The translations under genes were made by a program, and so were the position numbers. Below the pieces are notes generated by a model. That model saw nothing but the letters and a program-made list of their open reading frames with translations, was not told the origin of the DNA and searched no databases. This document shows, one piece after another, positions 1-11,415 of a stretch of 64,000 nt of DNA (the first letter of the stretch is position 1; each line of letters begins with the position of its first letter). The stretch is taken from positions 992,001-1,056,000 of the forward strand of contig OZ345363.1 in NCBI GenBank assembly GCA_977006965.1, written 5' to 3'. Source of the stretch: Phymatolithon calcareum (taxonomy: Eukaryota > Rhodophyta > Florideophyceae > Hapalidiales).

Positions 1-9
1 CATCCGATG

Positions 10-192
10 GACGACCTTGACGTGCTACCTAGATTTTGGGCAGCACCTCAAGGTCGTCCTCGAATGTCCCTGGGAGGTTGCTCTACAGTAGACATTTTGA
101 TGAAACGAATATTTAAGTTCGAAAGCAAGCCGGAGATGTTTCGTAAACAACCTTGACGTGTTATCCAAAATGTAGATAACACGTCAAGGTTG
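10..192. repeat. Two related hairpin repeats
   Basis: Two inverted repeats share the core CCTTGACGTG. The first has 17-bp arms at 10-26 and 42-58 with one mismatch. The second has perfect 18-bp arms at 148-165 and 175-192 around a 9-bp loop. The rest of 1-1509 holds no gene I can support; short ORFs on both strands show no family resemblance. Confidence 0.7.
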
Positions 193-1509
193 TATTTCGT
201 ACTCATGGCTCACAGGTATTCGACGCATTGTTCGCTTCAACAAGTCGTGCATCACGTGCCCAGAGTGTAACGTGGACATAGGAGGCAGCGAGGGACCAGA
301 CGACCAATGGCGTTTTCGGTTTCATGCATTGGGTTGTGGCAACCACGGAGTCGAGTGAGCTTGCAACAGGCGATTGTATGGCACTGAGCGCATCAGCAGC
401 ACCGGCGACATAGTATATATGAGAGGTAGGCAAGCGCGCGTAGTCTATCGAGAAGCGTGCAGGCGGGGACTGTTGGGACCATTGTGACAGGAGTGCTTCC
501 TCGTCGATGTAGCCATTGGTAGAAACGCAATGAAGGTCGGCATCAGCGCTGCGGACACAGGCAGAGGAAAGACGACCCGCGTAGAAGACGGTACTCCAGT
601 TTGCAACGTGCAGGAAGAAGACGCCGCATTTGGTGAGGACGAATTCGATCGAAATAATTTATAGTTTACGTTAACTATTAATTGCCCGTACGGCATGACG
701 AGGAGAGCCGCAAGAGATGCGGTCGAGAAGACAGCGGTTCAACCAATGACCGTTCAGACGAATGATGCAGGCGAGCATCATGCTGTGCATCGGAAAGCAA
801 TTGCTTAGTCATCGCCATTGCATGATGCAGTGCCCAGAAGCCAAACGATTTAAAGTACTGTACAGTGCTTTGCCAAGCCGTTCATTGTTTTGCCGTCGAA
901 ACTAATTGAGTGTCGTTTCCCTGCCATGCTGGCGAAGTGCGCTGACAACACTTGTTTTTCATTGCAAGATAGAGAACGGTCCGGTTTGGAAAACAATTTC
1001 TGCCGATGGCGGCGAGAAAAAACAGTGCCTCGTTCGGCCATCATAAAGCACTCAATTGATCTCGATCCCACAGAAGGTAAAAAAACTGTCGACGAACCCA
1101 AATTTTGTGGTACAATACTGTAAAAACTTTGTGTCTATTCTCCCCCTTCCGCGCGGTCCCTCGATCTCTGAATGCAGTCGCACAAACAAACGCACCCGAA
1201 GCGACAAATTGCGCGAAAAATGAGTTATTTGCGTTAAATTTCATGGGATCCGATCCGCCCTCTCATTCGTCTACGGCGACAATACTGTATAGCATTCCCA
1301 ACTCGTTTCATACGCACACCCACCCACCCACAACGGCCAATTTACAGACACAATTGATTTTTATGCACCTGCGTACAAATTTTTGTACAAAAGCCCTTCC
1401 ACAAACCACCCACCGCCATATTGGGGGCGAGTCCCCTCGTGCAGCAACGCAACGCATTCGCACACCATCCCTCCCGCTGCTCCGTCAGTCCTCTTCCCGA
1501 ATCCGCGCC

Positions 1510-2831
1510 ATGCCCATCGGCACCGTGTACCGACCGCCTCCGCGGAAGCGCTCCAGCACGACGCTAGGCTCACTTCCGGACGGCGTCTCCTCCCCGAATT
1601 CCCCGTCACTTCCGGCCGGCCGTGCACAATCCAACCTTGAGGCGCGCATCGCTGAATTTACCGTCTCCGGTCCGGGGGGCGGTCCCACTTCGCCGAGACT
1701 GAATTCCAATGCTGCATCGGTGCGCTCGACCGGTGCACTGCCGCCGAAACCGCCCACTTCGCCGCCGGTTCCGCATCGTAATAGCGCTCCCCCCATGCCG
1801 GTCTCGCCAACGCAGCAGAGCGCTCAGCAGCATTATCATGCGCAACCGCCCCCGCCAGAACAGCGCCAGCGACCGACTTCCGCCCCGCTTCCGCCTTCGA
1901 CACCGCCGGCGCAGCAGGCACCTCCTCCTGCGCCGGTGTACCCACCCGCTGTGCCGGTGCAACGTGCGGTGTCTCCTGTACAGCAGTCGCGCGTCGCTGT
2001 GCCATCGCAGGCTGTGCATGCGACGTCTGCGCCGCAAATGGCGGTGTCGGGTAAAGTTTTGATCGTGTATTGTAGGTTGTATCGATTGATTGCATGTTCA
2101 TCTCTCTTTTGATCAGCTCACTAATCCGTACTATTTTTCATTGCGTTCACAGATTCCATGTATGGGCATGTGCGATTGCTTGCGGAGAGCGTGCGTGAAG
2201 GCATTGAAAGCGTGCCTGGTTGCAGCGCTGAGATATTCCGCGTGCCGGAAACTCTCACGCCGGACGTTCTTATGAAGATGAATGCGCCGCAAAAACATAA
2301 CGATCCGGAACTCACGCACGAAATGTTGTACAAATTGCGGGAAGCGAGCGGTGTTATGTTTGGTATTCCCACGCGTTTCGGCATGATGCCTGCGCAAATG
2401 AAGCAAATGTTCGACTCCACTGTAAAACGTACGTGTCTGTCTTCACTCACTACTTGCACTGTGCAGTTTGACAAACGTCTGACAATTCTCTTTTTTTGCT
2501 TGTCTGTATAAACACAGTTTGGACGAAGGGCGATCTGGTGGGAAAACCTGCAGGGCTGTTCTTCTCCAGTGCCACTCAGGGTGGCGGTCAGGAGACTACT
2601 GCGTTGACCACAATAACTCAACTTGTACATCATGGAATGATCTATGTTCCACCAGGCTACTCATTCGGAGGCGCCATGTTTGATAACTCGGAAGTTCATG
2701 GCGGATCTCCGTACGGATGCGGCACTATTGCGAATGGCGATGGCACTCGTTTGCCGTCCAAATATGAACTGGATTTTGCTAGACATCAGGGAGCACAGTT
2801 TGCCTCCATTGCACTCAAGCTTTCTCAGTAG
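1510..2831 (+). CDS. wrbA: WrbA-type NAD(P)H:quinone oxidoreductase with proline-rich N-terminal extension
   Basis: Three exons, 1510-2071, 2153-2428 and 2518-2831, give about 383 residues. The splice sites restore family motifs: joining exons 1 and 2 gives KVLIVYYSMYGH, the FMN phosphate loop at the start of the flavodoxin domain, and joining 2 and 3 gives DSTVKLWTKG. Further family signatures are FGIPTRFGMMPAQMKQ, KPAGLFFSSATQGGGQETT and PYGCGTIA. WrbA enzymes carry FMN and reduce quinones by two electrons, avoiding semiquinones. The first 180 residues are rich in Pro, Ser and Ala and look disordered; typical WrbA proteins of about 200 residues lack them. The ATG at 1510 is chosen as the first plausible start; the frame is open further upstream. 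Introns are 81 and 89 bp with GT-AG ends. Confidence 0.9.
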
Positions 2832-3345
2832 ATTACTTCTTTTGCGCGGTTGCTTTGTAGGGGCTTGGCTTGTGCGTGTTTTCGTCCTCACCCCCATTCT
2901 ACTAAACTGAATTTTCGTCTTCGTACTTCTCTCTCTCTATTGCTCTCAGCGCTCGCCCCTCATCCTTGATGCTACAGCACTGTTTTTTGAAGTACGTCGT
3001 GCACAGTGTCAGTTTGCCTGGGCCTCGGGGTTATGCTTCTCTACATCCTCAGCTGACGCTGGCCAAAGAAAATCGCAAGAATTTCAATTACCTTGAAAAT
3101 AATTAAAATATTTTAGGCTGCGTACACGTCGGCCTTGGTGCAGTTGACAAAAGCGATAAATCCCTACTGTACAGTAGTGGCGAAACTGTTTCGTTCGGAA
3201 TCATTGATATACTTTAGCTTGAAACCAGCTGGTCATTGTCCATCCACCCTAGTTGCCCCTAGAGCAAAGAACGATTCGTCAACCCCCAGCGCGAAATCCT
3301 TCCCTACAGCAGCGAGCGAGTCAACAAGGGGCCCAGGACTGGAAA

Positions 3346-4174
3346 ATGGCCGGTAAGAAGGCGGAGGAAGAGGCTATTGTTGCCAAGTATTTGGAAAGCG
3401 TAAGTTCGTTTGTTCTTGAAGTGCACATTACCTCGTCTCTGAAATTTTCCGTTCGGCTTTCCTGACTGCCAAGTTCTGTCTGTGACACTGCCTACCATGC
3501 ATCCAAATGAATAGAAAAACCGACCTTTCAGCGTACAGAACATTGTAGATGCCCTGCAAAAAGAAAAGGTGAAGAAGACAGCCGTCGAGCGTTCATTGGC
3601 AGCCCTGGTGCAAAAAGGCTTAGTGACAAAGAAGGAGTACGGAAAGACCAAGCTCTTCCTGTTATGCCAGAAAAATATTGAGCTTCCCGATCAGGAAGAA
3701 GCGCAGGCCATTGAACAGGAGCTCAAATCGCTGGCGACGGAAGTGGCATCAGTTTCTGCTGAAATCGCAGAATGTCGAGCAAACGAGGCCGCGTTGCGCT
3801 CCCAGCTGACTTTGAACGAGGCCATGGAGCAGTGTAATGCGTTGGAAGAAGAATTGCAGGCGAAGGAAAGCAAACTGACGTTGTTAGGTGATCCGAGCAA
3901 ATTGCCCACGAAGGAGGATAAGGTCGCCGTTGAGAAAGAATACTATAAAGTGCGGACCGCTTGGAAGAAGAGAAAGCGAATTGTCAAGTCGATTCTGGAC
4001 CAAATCAGCGAGGCGATGCAGAAGAAACCGATGGAAGTCGCTGAAACTATCGGTATCGAAACAGATGAAGAGGTTAAGGTTGATTTGGCCAACTTTCCAG
4101 AGATTCCGGATCCGTCGAAACCGCAGCGAGGAGGGATGTACCGGCCTGCGAAACGCCAGCGGATGTCATCCTGA
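3346..4174 (+). CDS. HOP2: Hop2/PSMC3IP (TBPIP) homologous-pairing protein
   Basis: Exons 3346-3399 and 3515-4174, separated by a 115-bp GT-AG intron, encode 237 residues, close to the family's roughly 215-230. The N-terminal winged helix runs from KYLES across the splice junction into NRPFSVQNIVDALQKE, then KKTAVERSLAALVQKG and KEYGKTKLFLL. A long coiled coil follows (about residues 75-145), then the conserved C-terminal segment with YYKVRTAWKKRKRIVKSI and a basic tail. Hop2 acts with Mnd1 in the nucleus, helping Dmc1/Rad51 pair homologous chromosomes in meiosis. The first exon codes only 18 residues, a common Hop2 arrangement. The gene appears intact, which suggests a sexual cycle in the host. 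Confidence 0.9.
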
Positions 4175-4519
4175 TTTGCTGCCCAACGTATTATTTTCAT
4201 CTAACTCGTACTGCAAACTCTTTCAATTTCTGTAATCCTACCACTGAATCTTATCGCGTCACCGGTAGCCCTGAGGACCGGCGAGATGTGCGGTCTATAA
4301 GGATATTTCATGCCTCTCCCAGACTGTACAGAGCGAAAAGTGGAAAGTTGGTTTATCTGGTTCACACGAACCAATCCCCAATGTCGCTTGGCTCGGCATC
4401 TCAGTTCTACTTTCTAATCTAGAACCGTTTCGCCATCGAGAAGAATAGCGCGACTGCGAAGCCGCTTTCAAAATTGTATCTTATCCCCACCTGCACCCCA
4501 CTCGAAGTGAACGTAACCG

Positions 4520-5692
4520 TTAGTGTGATGACGAATGAGCCATAACCTCTATAATTTCCTTCGTGATCCTCGCCTGTCTTTCCTGGTTGTACCTTATCTT
4601 GAGTGCTTCTGCCACATTCCTCGCGTTATCCGTTGCCACGCTCATAGCACTCATTCTCGACGCATGTTCGGACGCCATAGATTCACGCATGATTCGAACG
4701 AGCTGACTATTCACATACATCGGCAGCATAGCATTCAGCAACAACGCAGCCTCTTCCGGCTCCAACTGAAGTTGTGGATTCACACCTCTCCCGCGTCGCC
4801 ATCTTTCAGAATGCCCGCGTTCACTCGGCCGTGTAGAAAAGTGACCCTCCGATGACGTGAGTTCGAAAATCTCATCCCCCAAACTCTCAATACCGGACGG
4901 CGTCAACGGCACCAACGTCCTGACGCTCGGAGCATTACTCAAAATGGACACGAATCGCGTATACACAATTTCAATCCTGTCCACATCACCAGCAATAAAC
5001 GACGTGAGCAGCACATCGCACAATTCCGAAGCCGCATCCGACGTCGCCGTACGTCCAGAATGTTCAATGGAAGTTCGGACGAAAAACTCCGTCCGACGCT
5101 CAAAGAAAGCCGCTGCCACCTTTCCGACACACACAATCTCCACACGCATCCCCCGTTCCCTCAGATAACGCGAGCGCGACACAGCCCTGGCAATCACCTC
5201 GCGATTGTAAGTGCCGCAGAAACCCTTGTCGGCCGCCACGACGACAAGACAGATGGTTGTGATGTGCTGCGGGTTGTTTGCAACGGTGAGATACAGTCGG
5301 TCCATTAGCGCCTTCTGCGCTTTCGGGTCGATTGTCACAAGGTCACCGGAAAGGACGGCGTAAGCATCGTGACGCACACTGCCACCCGCGGCGTGCAGGG
5401 CGTCATGGCCGTCGCGCGCCATGCTGGCGATGAGGGATGCGAGCATTTCCTGTAGCTTTTCGGCAAATGGGCGCGTTTGCAGCGCGGATTGAGAGCTGGC
5501 GCGAATGCGAGCCGCGGCTACGAGACGCATAGCGTCGATCAGCTTCTCGGCGGAATTTACGGACGCGAGGCGACGGCGAAGCTCGGCGGACGTGGCGGAC
5601 ATGGAGAGGACGGGGCGACGGGAGGCGATTGCAGGATTAGTTCGCGGGCGGAAGCGAGGCGGGAAGGCGGATGGCGCCGAGAGGAAGGCCAT
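4520..5692 (-). CDS. atpC: Plastid ATP synthase gamma chain
   Basis: An intronless 390-residue ORF. The mature part begins near SATSAELRRRLASVNSAEKLIDAMRLVAAA, the gamma N-terminal helix, and closes with the conserved C-terminal helix containing SEHASRMSAMSVATDNA. About 30 leading residues, starting MAFLSAPSAF, are Ser/Pro/Arg-rich with an early Phe, as expected of a plastid transit peptide. Gamma is the central rotating shaft of CF1Fo and couples proton flow to ATP synthesis. The region that in green plants holds the regulatory Cys-containing insert reads TPSGIESLGDEIFELTSSEG, without that insert, as in cyanobacteria and red algae. The start ATG at 5690-5692 is the natural one. The gene converges on the Hop2 gene with about 345 bp between. 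Confidence 0.95.
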   Translation of the reverse strand: MAFLSAPSAFPPRFRPRTNPAIASRRPVLSMSATSAELRRRLASVNSAEKLIDAMRLVAAARIRASSQSALQTRPFAEKLQEMLASLIASMARDGHDALHAAGGSVRHDAYAVLSGDLVTIDPKAQKALMDRLYLTVANNPQHITTICLVVVAADKGFCGTYNREVIARAVSRSRYLRERGMRVEIVCVGKVAAAFFERRTEFFVRTSIEHSGRTATSDAASELCDVLLTSFIAGDVDRIEIVYTRFVSILSNAPSVRTLVPLTPSGIESLGDEIFELTSSEGHFSTRPSERGHSERWRRGRGVNPQLQLEPEEAALLLNAMLPMYVNSQLVRIMRESMASEHASRMSAMSVATDNARNVAEALKIRYNQERQARITKEIIEVMAHSSSH

Positions 5693-6624
5693 CCTGCGTA
5701 GTGTGTGTGTTAGTGTGTGTGATTGGCAATTGTTTCTGCTGGCGGGTGGCGTGGCGTAGTCTTGAGTGGGAGGAAAGCATGCAAGAGGCGGTTAAATTAC
5801 GTTGGGTGAGGATACCGACGGGATTGTAAAGTGCTACACTAGGGTTGGTCCACCTGAGCTCTAAGATGTGGACGGGATGGGTCGGGAAATAATGCCCAGA
5901 TTCACGTCGGTGGTCAAGTGTGCCGATTGGGTCCTCTGACACATTGGAGATTTCCGGTCCATGCGATTGGCTTGCTGTGCGCGAATAACGGCCCGATTTC
6001 TCGAGATATTTCTTTGCCAAATGCTTACAGTAGAAATGAATAGGAACGAAGCTGTCGTGGTGGTGTTGGTGTTTCTCCAACATGACAGTGACAAGAATAA
6101 GAGGACCATGATGATGGTCGGCATCTTCCTGCACTGTTGACTGAGAGTACTATGATATCTGATTCGATCAATGGGAAACTTGTGCTGCAAGCACGTTCTA
6201 AGGAAGATTGCTATGCTAAATTGTGGGCAACGGGGTCTACGTTGTGCTCCCCCCGCAGTGAGTCACACAAACTACGCATTGTCAACGGATAGGGCATACT
6301 GTACACACAACACCACTGTGTATCCCTGATCCGTTGACGAATGTAGCGGTTGCATCAGATAGGCAGACAACGGTTCAAAAAGTGACTGTTCGCACAGCTC
6401 AAAAATTGCATTTCACAGATGCATGGATGGATGAACTGAGGTTTTTGATGCCATACAGTAGATGGAAAGCGCGCGCGTCTCTTGTGCCGCACTGCCTTCG
6501 CTCTCGCCCGATGGTTGTCTAGAAGTTGGCATGCAAATTTGGAGAGCAACATTGGATGCGACAATACTGTAGTGTATCAAAAGTTCTGATATGTAGCACA
6601 GCCAGGATGACATGTTTTGCAAGT

Positions 6625-6690
6625 TTATTTTCTTTTAAAAAAGCCCCACAGACTTCCGAAGATATGGGCAATGCTTCCTCAGTTGCTACC
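6625..6690 (+). repeat. Dispersed repeat R1, copy 1
   Basis: About 65 bp around GCCCCACAGACTTCCGAAGA. A close copy lies at 27635-27690 on the opposite strand and a diverged copy at 7312-7372. Origin unknown; possibly the end of an old transposon. Confidence 0.65.
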
Positions 6691-7311
6691 ATTGCGGGCA
6701 AAGTCGCTTGGTTCATCAAGTGCTACTTCACTGTGTCCGACCAACCCCAGAATCAATCTTTGGTGTCGTCCTGGACCTCGACGTGCAAGCAGCAGTCAAA
6801 ACTCGCAACAAATAGATTAGAGTTGAAGAATCTTAGGACTTCAAAGTGTTGCTAGCCCGGCAAGGGGAATACGCAAAATGAATGAACCATTTCGGGCCAT
6901 TTCAGATCCCCGTTGGACCCCACGGGCACAATCGGTCCAGCACGTCTTAACCAGATGATAAGTGATATTATGACGCTGACTGAGATCGACCATTGCGCCT
7001 TTGCCTAAAGGGCTCCAGCACGAACGTGAGTTCCACCATTCGAAAAACGGAACAGTTGAAATATCCTAAAGAATATTTGAAAGAACAGAGTTTTTTAGAG
7101 GGACCGTCGAGCTCTTAGTACGAATGATACCGATAATCTCTATATCTCTCAAATGCTTCGCGGGGCGCTCGGTTTTGTCGTACAGAGTGCAGTTGCGCCG
7201 ACGAGCGGAAGAGTAATTGAATTTGTCGATAGGTTGCAGACAGAGCTTTGACGCTTGCGGCGCTATTCACTAGCCGCTCATCTTCTGGTGACCAATGGTG
7301 AACTACCTTTC

Positions 7312-7372
7312 AATTGAACTTTATTCAAAAGCCTCACAGTCTTACGAATATATGGGCAAGGCTTCCTAAGCT
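7312..7372 (+). repeat. Dispersed repeat R1, diverged copy 2
   Basis: Shares the order TTTATT, AAAAGCC, CACAG, ATATGGGCAA and GCTTCCT with the copies at 6625 and 27640. Confidence 0.5.
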
Positions 7373-7871
7373 GCTATCTTCCTGCGTGTAATCCGTTGAA
7401 ACCTACCGACTGTCAGAGGCGGTGGGAAAGTTTGGATCGCAGACAATCCTATTTTCCATGTGATGTTCTTATGGGGTTCGCTGCGGGCTCATATCGCTGC
7501 TCGCAGCTAAGGGGCAGCTCTGGATATCGGAAAAGTGGAGTCGGGCACAGTACAAATGACGTGATAAAGAGTTTCTCATTCGTGTGGCGAACCGTTCTGA
7601 CATCATCTTGCCAGCGCTACGTGCCTATTGCACTGACCGCTGTTCGAGTACGGCTCGTTTTCGACCACTGTGGTCCTTAAGATATTTCAAACTGTTCCAA
7701 CTCCCGGCATTATTTTTCCTCGTTCCGAGCGAAATAGACAATCTGTCCCTACAGCAAACGCTACCGCTGTATCCGTGTTTTCCGAGGAATGTCGTGCAAC
7801 TCTACCTGTCATCTGCTTGTTGTTCGACGAATACAATGGCTTTTCCATCTCTCGGGGATCCGCTCTATAAT

Positions 7872-10638
7872 CAGGGTTTGTCCCAATTCAATATTTCGTT
7901 ATTGCTTCCAGCGGAGCAATTAGAAAAGCAATAGGATTTCTCGCACGCAATAGAAATTGCAATTGAGATATATCTCGCAATTCTTACTGCAATTACGATT
8001 CTGCGAGAAAGATTAGGGCAACAAAGTATTACCACTTTGATCTCAAGGTCACTCAATCCTTCGCACTGCTCATCTCCTTGGAGTCGCTCTTGAACACGGT
8101 CGCTAACTACTTTCGCCACCGTGGACTTGATGTCCTGTTCGTTCCAAAATGCCTTATTAATTTTGAGAAAGAGAATATCCTCAAAGATCATGGTGCTCAT
8201 TCGGCTGCGATTATCTCTTAAGATATTCTTCGCATGAGACTAAAGCCCTTCTATCTGAATCACCTATCCAAGAATAAAATCGTAGATAACGTAGTCGTGT
8301 CTTTCCGCTGCAATCTTCAGCTTCTTAAATGCGATTCGTTGACTATGCCATCCGTCGTTCTTCTGAGTTTCTCACAAGCAATTTTTCGTCGTCGGTCGAT
8401 GCTTCCATCTCTCGCCGCTGGATTTTGATAACTTCAGATTCAAAACAATCGTCCTTAACGATCCGTTCATTCTGGTGAATGAAACGAGTACCGAGCTTAC
8501 ATTGATACATTGCCGACGACGGGACATTCTTTTCGCACTCAACTGACTTAATTAACTTGTCGGTCGCAAATCGACAGCCCGATAATGTGGCATAATTTTA
8601 TTGTAGCTCCATGCTGACGCAGTCAATTTGCCTCATCTGCTTCGCATATTTGATTGCCCTGTTTTGAATTCAACTGTGCTGTCCACGTAAAGCTCTGTAT
8701 CCTCGGCACTCGCCACTGTGATCAGCAGTTCTCTTATTCGATTGAACCGAGAAAGCATGTCATACTTGCTTGACCATCGTGTGACGATGCCGAGGACGGG
8801 GCTTAAATTAGTAATATTACGCAGCATTGTGCGATTTTTGAGTTTTTGCTTCGCGTTACGTATCGTATTGTGCACTGTGCTAATTACTTTGTTCAAGCTC
8901 GCGTTTCTTTCGCCATATTATTAACCTCGAGGTGTAGTTTGTGGTTTTTGCGACCCGCATGCTTATTTTCATCAAATCGGCAACGCGGTTATTGACTGAA
9001 CAATTGTGGGCAATCTGAAACAATGCCTACTCACGCACGTTGGTGCCAAAGAAGTTGAAAACATCCTCAAAGAAACGCACATGTACTTCGGCTGATAATT
9101 GAGATGTTTCGGCTTCTTCAGTCTCGCTCACAGAAATCTCGTCATGATCCTTATTTATGTCGTCACCAATGCTCGCCATGGGGATTGCTACCAAAAGAGG
9201 CATCGCGAGCTCTTCGCGCTGTACGGTACTTCCGTTCTCCACAGATTTGATTTGACACATGAATATGGCATGCACACCCACGAAATGAGTTCCATTGTGC
9301 GCCCAGCCATCGTGCATATTCGCACCTCGCGTGTTCTGCATTTCCGCTTTTATGTTAGTTTCCAAGACTTCGACTAGCTTGAGAACGGGTATTCCTGAAT
9401 GAGCAAATACCGATAGTCAACGAATATTTGGAGAAATCTCGAAACTGTAGGTCTGCCACACAAGATATGGAAACGTTTTTTCAGTGCCACCAACCGGATG
9501 TAAGAGTATACAGCATTTTCTCTTTCCGTGAGCTTGAACTTAAGTGTAGTAGGCACAAATGGCGTTAACCGGCCCTTTTCCTTTTCGGCGTCTCGAAATA
9601 TTTCAAGTAGATGCTCTTCTTTTCCACCACCAACACAATTTTTGAGATGAACATATGGGTTACTGAAAAGTCTGTTCTTTTCAAAGAAAATTGCACCTCC
9701 ATTCGAACACTGCTCTTTTCGGGGGCACTGAAATACGAGAAAGGTAGCTGCACGAGAACTGCCTTGTCGTGAGCGTCGAATAATCCGTATTAGAAGGTCA
9801 ACAACATCCTTCTGACGGGGCTTCGTCGTTTCGTCGACCATAGTTCTCGTGAAGTGGGCGAGTGAGTTGCTGAGAATTTTTGCGTACGGAGCTCCCACGA
9901 GCACGCGCTTCTTTTGAGGTTGCCAGTATTAAGACTGGAGGTGTGTTGGTGGTAGATGTGCTACTAAACTTTACTGTTCATAAGACTCACCGCTCTATAT
10001 ATAGTCTGGGAAAACTACCGAAACCCCAAACCTAACTCTCTTGTGCGACGTCGCAGATTCTTCACGAGCAAGCATCAAATGTGATTGACATTCTGCGTCT
10101 CTCCCTTATAGCACCTTACAATCCATGACAAATCTCTCCAACTTTGTTCTTTGCTGTAGATATCGTCATTCATCCCACGACTCTGACGAGACAACTTGTT
10201 CAACGTTGAATGATACGAAACTTTCCTGATGCTTCGGTGATGACTTGTCACCGAGCAAAGATGTACGCTTCCACATCGCGTCCATTTCCCTGGTTCGTAA
10301 CTCCTCCTTCGATATCATAAACCATAAGGAAAGTCTACCCCTCAAAAGCCAGAAAACCGAATAGTGATGTGTGTACCACGAGCCACCTAAATTGGACCTC
10401 GGTGTGTCGAGTGACTTTGACTGAATGAATGCACACAGGTGCAAACTTTCTTCCTGTCGATGCTATAAATCATCTAAAGTAAACTCTGCAATTCCAGATT
10501 GAGTTGCAATTTGGAAACTATGATCCAGTTGCAATTGAAATTCGAAATTCTGCTCCAATTACAGTAGAAAGAGCGAAAACTCCGAGCAATAAATATAAAA
10601 TTGCAATTAATTGCAAATAAATACAATTCGAGTCTCTG
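7872..10638 (-). mobile_element. Decayed hAT-family DNA transposon
   Basis: The left end starts CAGGGTTTGTCCCAATTC at 7872, like the other hAT ends in this window. Clusters of TTGCAAT-type motifs lie at 7905-8005 and 10490-10625, placed like subterminal repeats. A minus-strand transposase relic lies between. The right end near 10638 (CAGAGACTCGAATTG on the minus strand) is a guess, and no 8-bp target duplication joins the two ends. The stretch 9905-10490 holds no gene I can support. Confidence 0.6.
7880..9904 (-). pseudogene. hAT transposase, multiply frameshifted
   Basis: Minus-strand pieces in the right order for a hAT transposase. At 9904-9374 there is a BED-type zinc-finger-like segment with FQCPRKEQC and NPYVHLKNC. 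At 9365-9027 is a core piece with MHDGWAHNGTHFVGVHAIF. At 8896-8633 is SPVLGIVTRWSSKYDMLSRF, a typical hAT signature. At 8200 is a C-terminal-like piece with ILFLKINKAFWN. Frames change between the pieces and there are stops, so no full protein can be made. hAT transposases cut and paste DNA with an RNase H-fold catalytic core; the BED finger binds the element ends. Confidence 0.75.
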
Positions 10639-11066
10639 CCCCTTTACTCCAAATTGAGGCTTTGGGAGCTTTCAAATAAAATCATCAAATCTCCTCTTTG
10701 CTCGTTTTGATCACAAGGACTTCGTGTTGTTGCAAAGAGACAAAGTGATGGATGGGGTCGCTACACTACATGCAGAAGCGCAGTTTTTTCGTCATCGTTC
10801 TAGCAAGCGATCCCGTCATGTCCATTCAAAGATATTAATTTGGCGCCAACGTGTCCCGTCCCAAGCGGTGTTTCGAGTTATTGCTCCTCTGCACGTGGGA
10901 GATAATTCGTTTTCGATCGTTACTTCTTGGCTTTTGGTCATGCTTTTTCTTCCATTCGTGTCCCCGTACGCATTATTTGCTTTCCGCCCATTCGGGTTCA
11001 ATGCGATGAGTACTCTTGAAAGCGGAGAAATTCTAATACAAATTTCAATCCAGCTGCTACCGCTTA
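10639..11066. other. Gene-free stretch
   Basis: One plus-strand ORF (10724-11074) of 116 codons, without recognisable motifs; probably not a gene. Confidence 0.5.
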
Positions 11067-11281
11067 GTTTCTAAACTATTTGGACAGTTTGGCACTAAAG
11101 GGGTTAACTTGAAACGCTAGGTTCCAAGCCAGCTTTCTTAGCTAGCGTACCAGATAGCTTTGCAATCTAGCCGTCCTTCATAGACTACTTATGCAGGCTG
11201 GCGTTAGTAGCTAGCTTGCAAAGTGGAACTTACCTTAATGGTGTATAATCATATTATCAACTAAGTGACATTTCCGTTACA
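11067..11281 (-). repeat. Gypsy 3' LTR
   Basis: 215 bp. On the minus strand it begins TGTAACGG directly after the purine tract. It matches the copy at 15166-15416, including GGCACTAAAGGGGTTAA and TTAGTAGCTAGCTTGCAAAG. Confidence 0.8.
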
Positions 11282-11415
11282 TTAATCCCCCCTTTTGAAA
11301 CGATTCGCCCTCGACTCGAATGTCACGGGGCGCTTCGACGCCTGATGTTGTGCGGTCGGAAAAAGCTGGAGTGAAATGCGTTGTGCACGTCTTGTTGAAT
11401 TAGAATGGGGGTAGT

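Larger units (their letters stand above)
5693..7871. other. Gene-free stretch with repeat fragments
   Basis: No convincing gene. ORFs are short and lack family motifs. It holds two copies of a short dispersed repeat (entered separately) and an imperfect hairpin at about 6278-6340 built on GTCAACGGAT. Confidence 0.6.

Noticed and set aside
203-696. Two minus-strand ORFs near the window start as exons of one gene
   Set aside because: No recognisable motif and no convincing splice junction between them.
1606-2101. Minus-strand ORFs opposite WrbA exon 1
   Set aside because: They mirror the proline-rich coding strand; no independent support.
10724-11074. 116-codon plus-strand ORF
   Set aside because: No motifs, and its end falls in the gypsy LTR.
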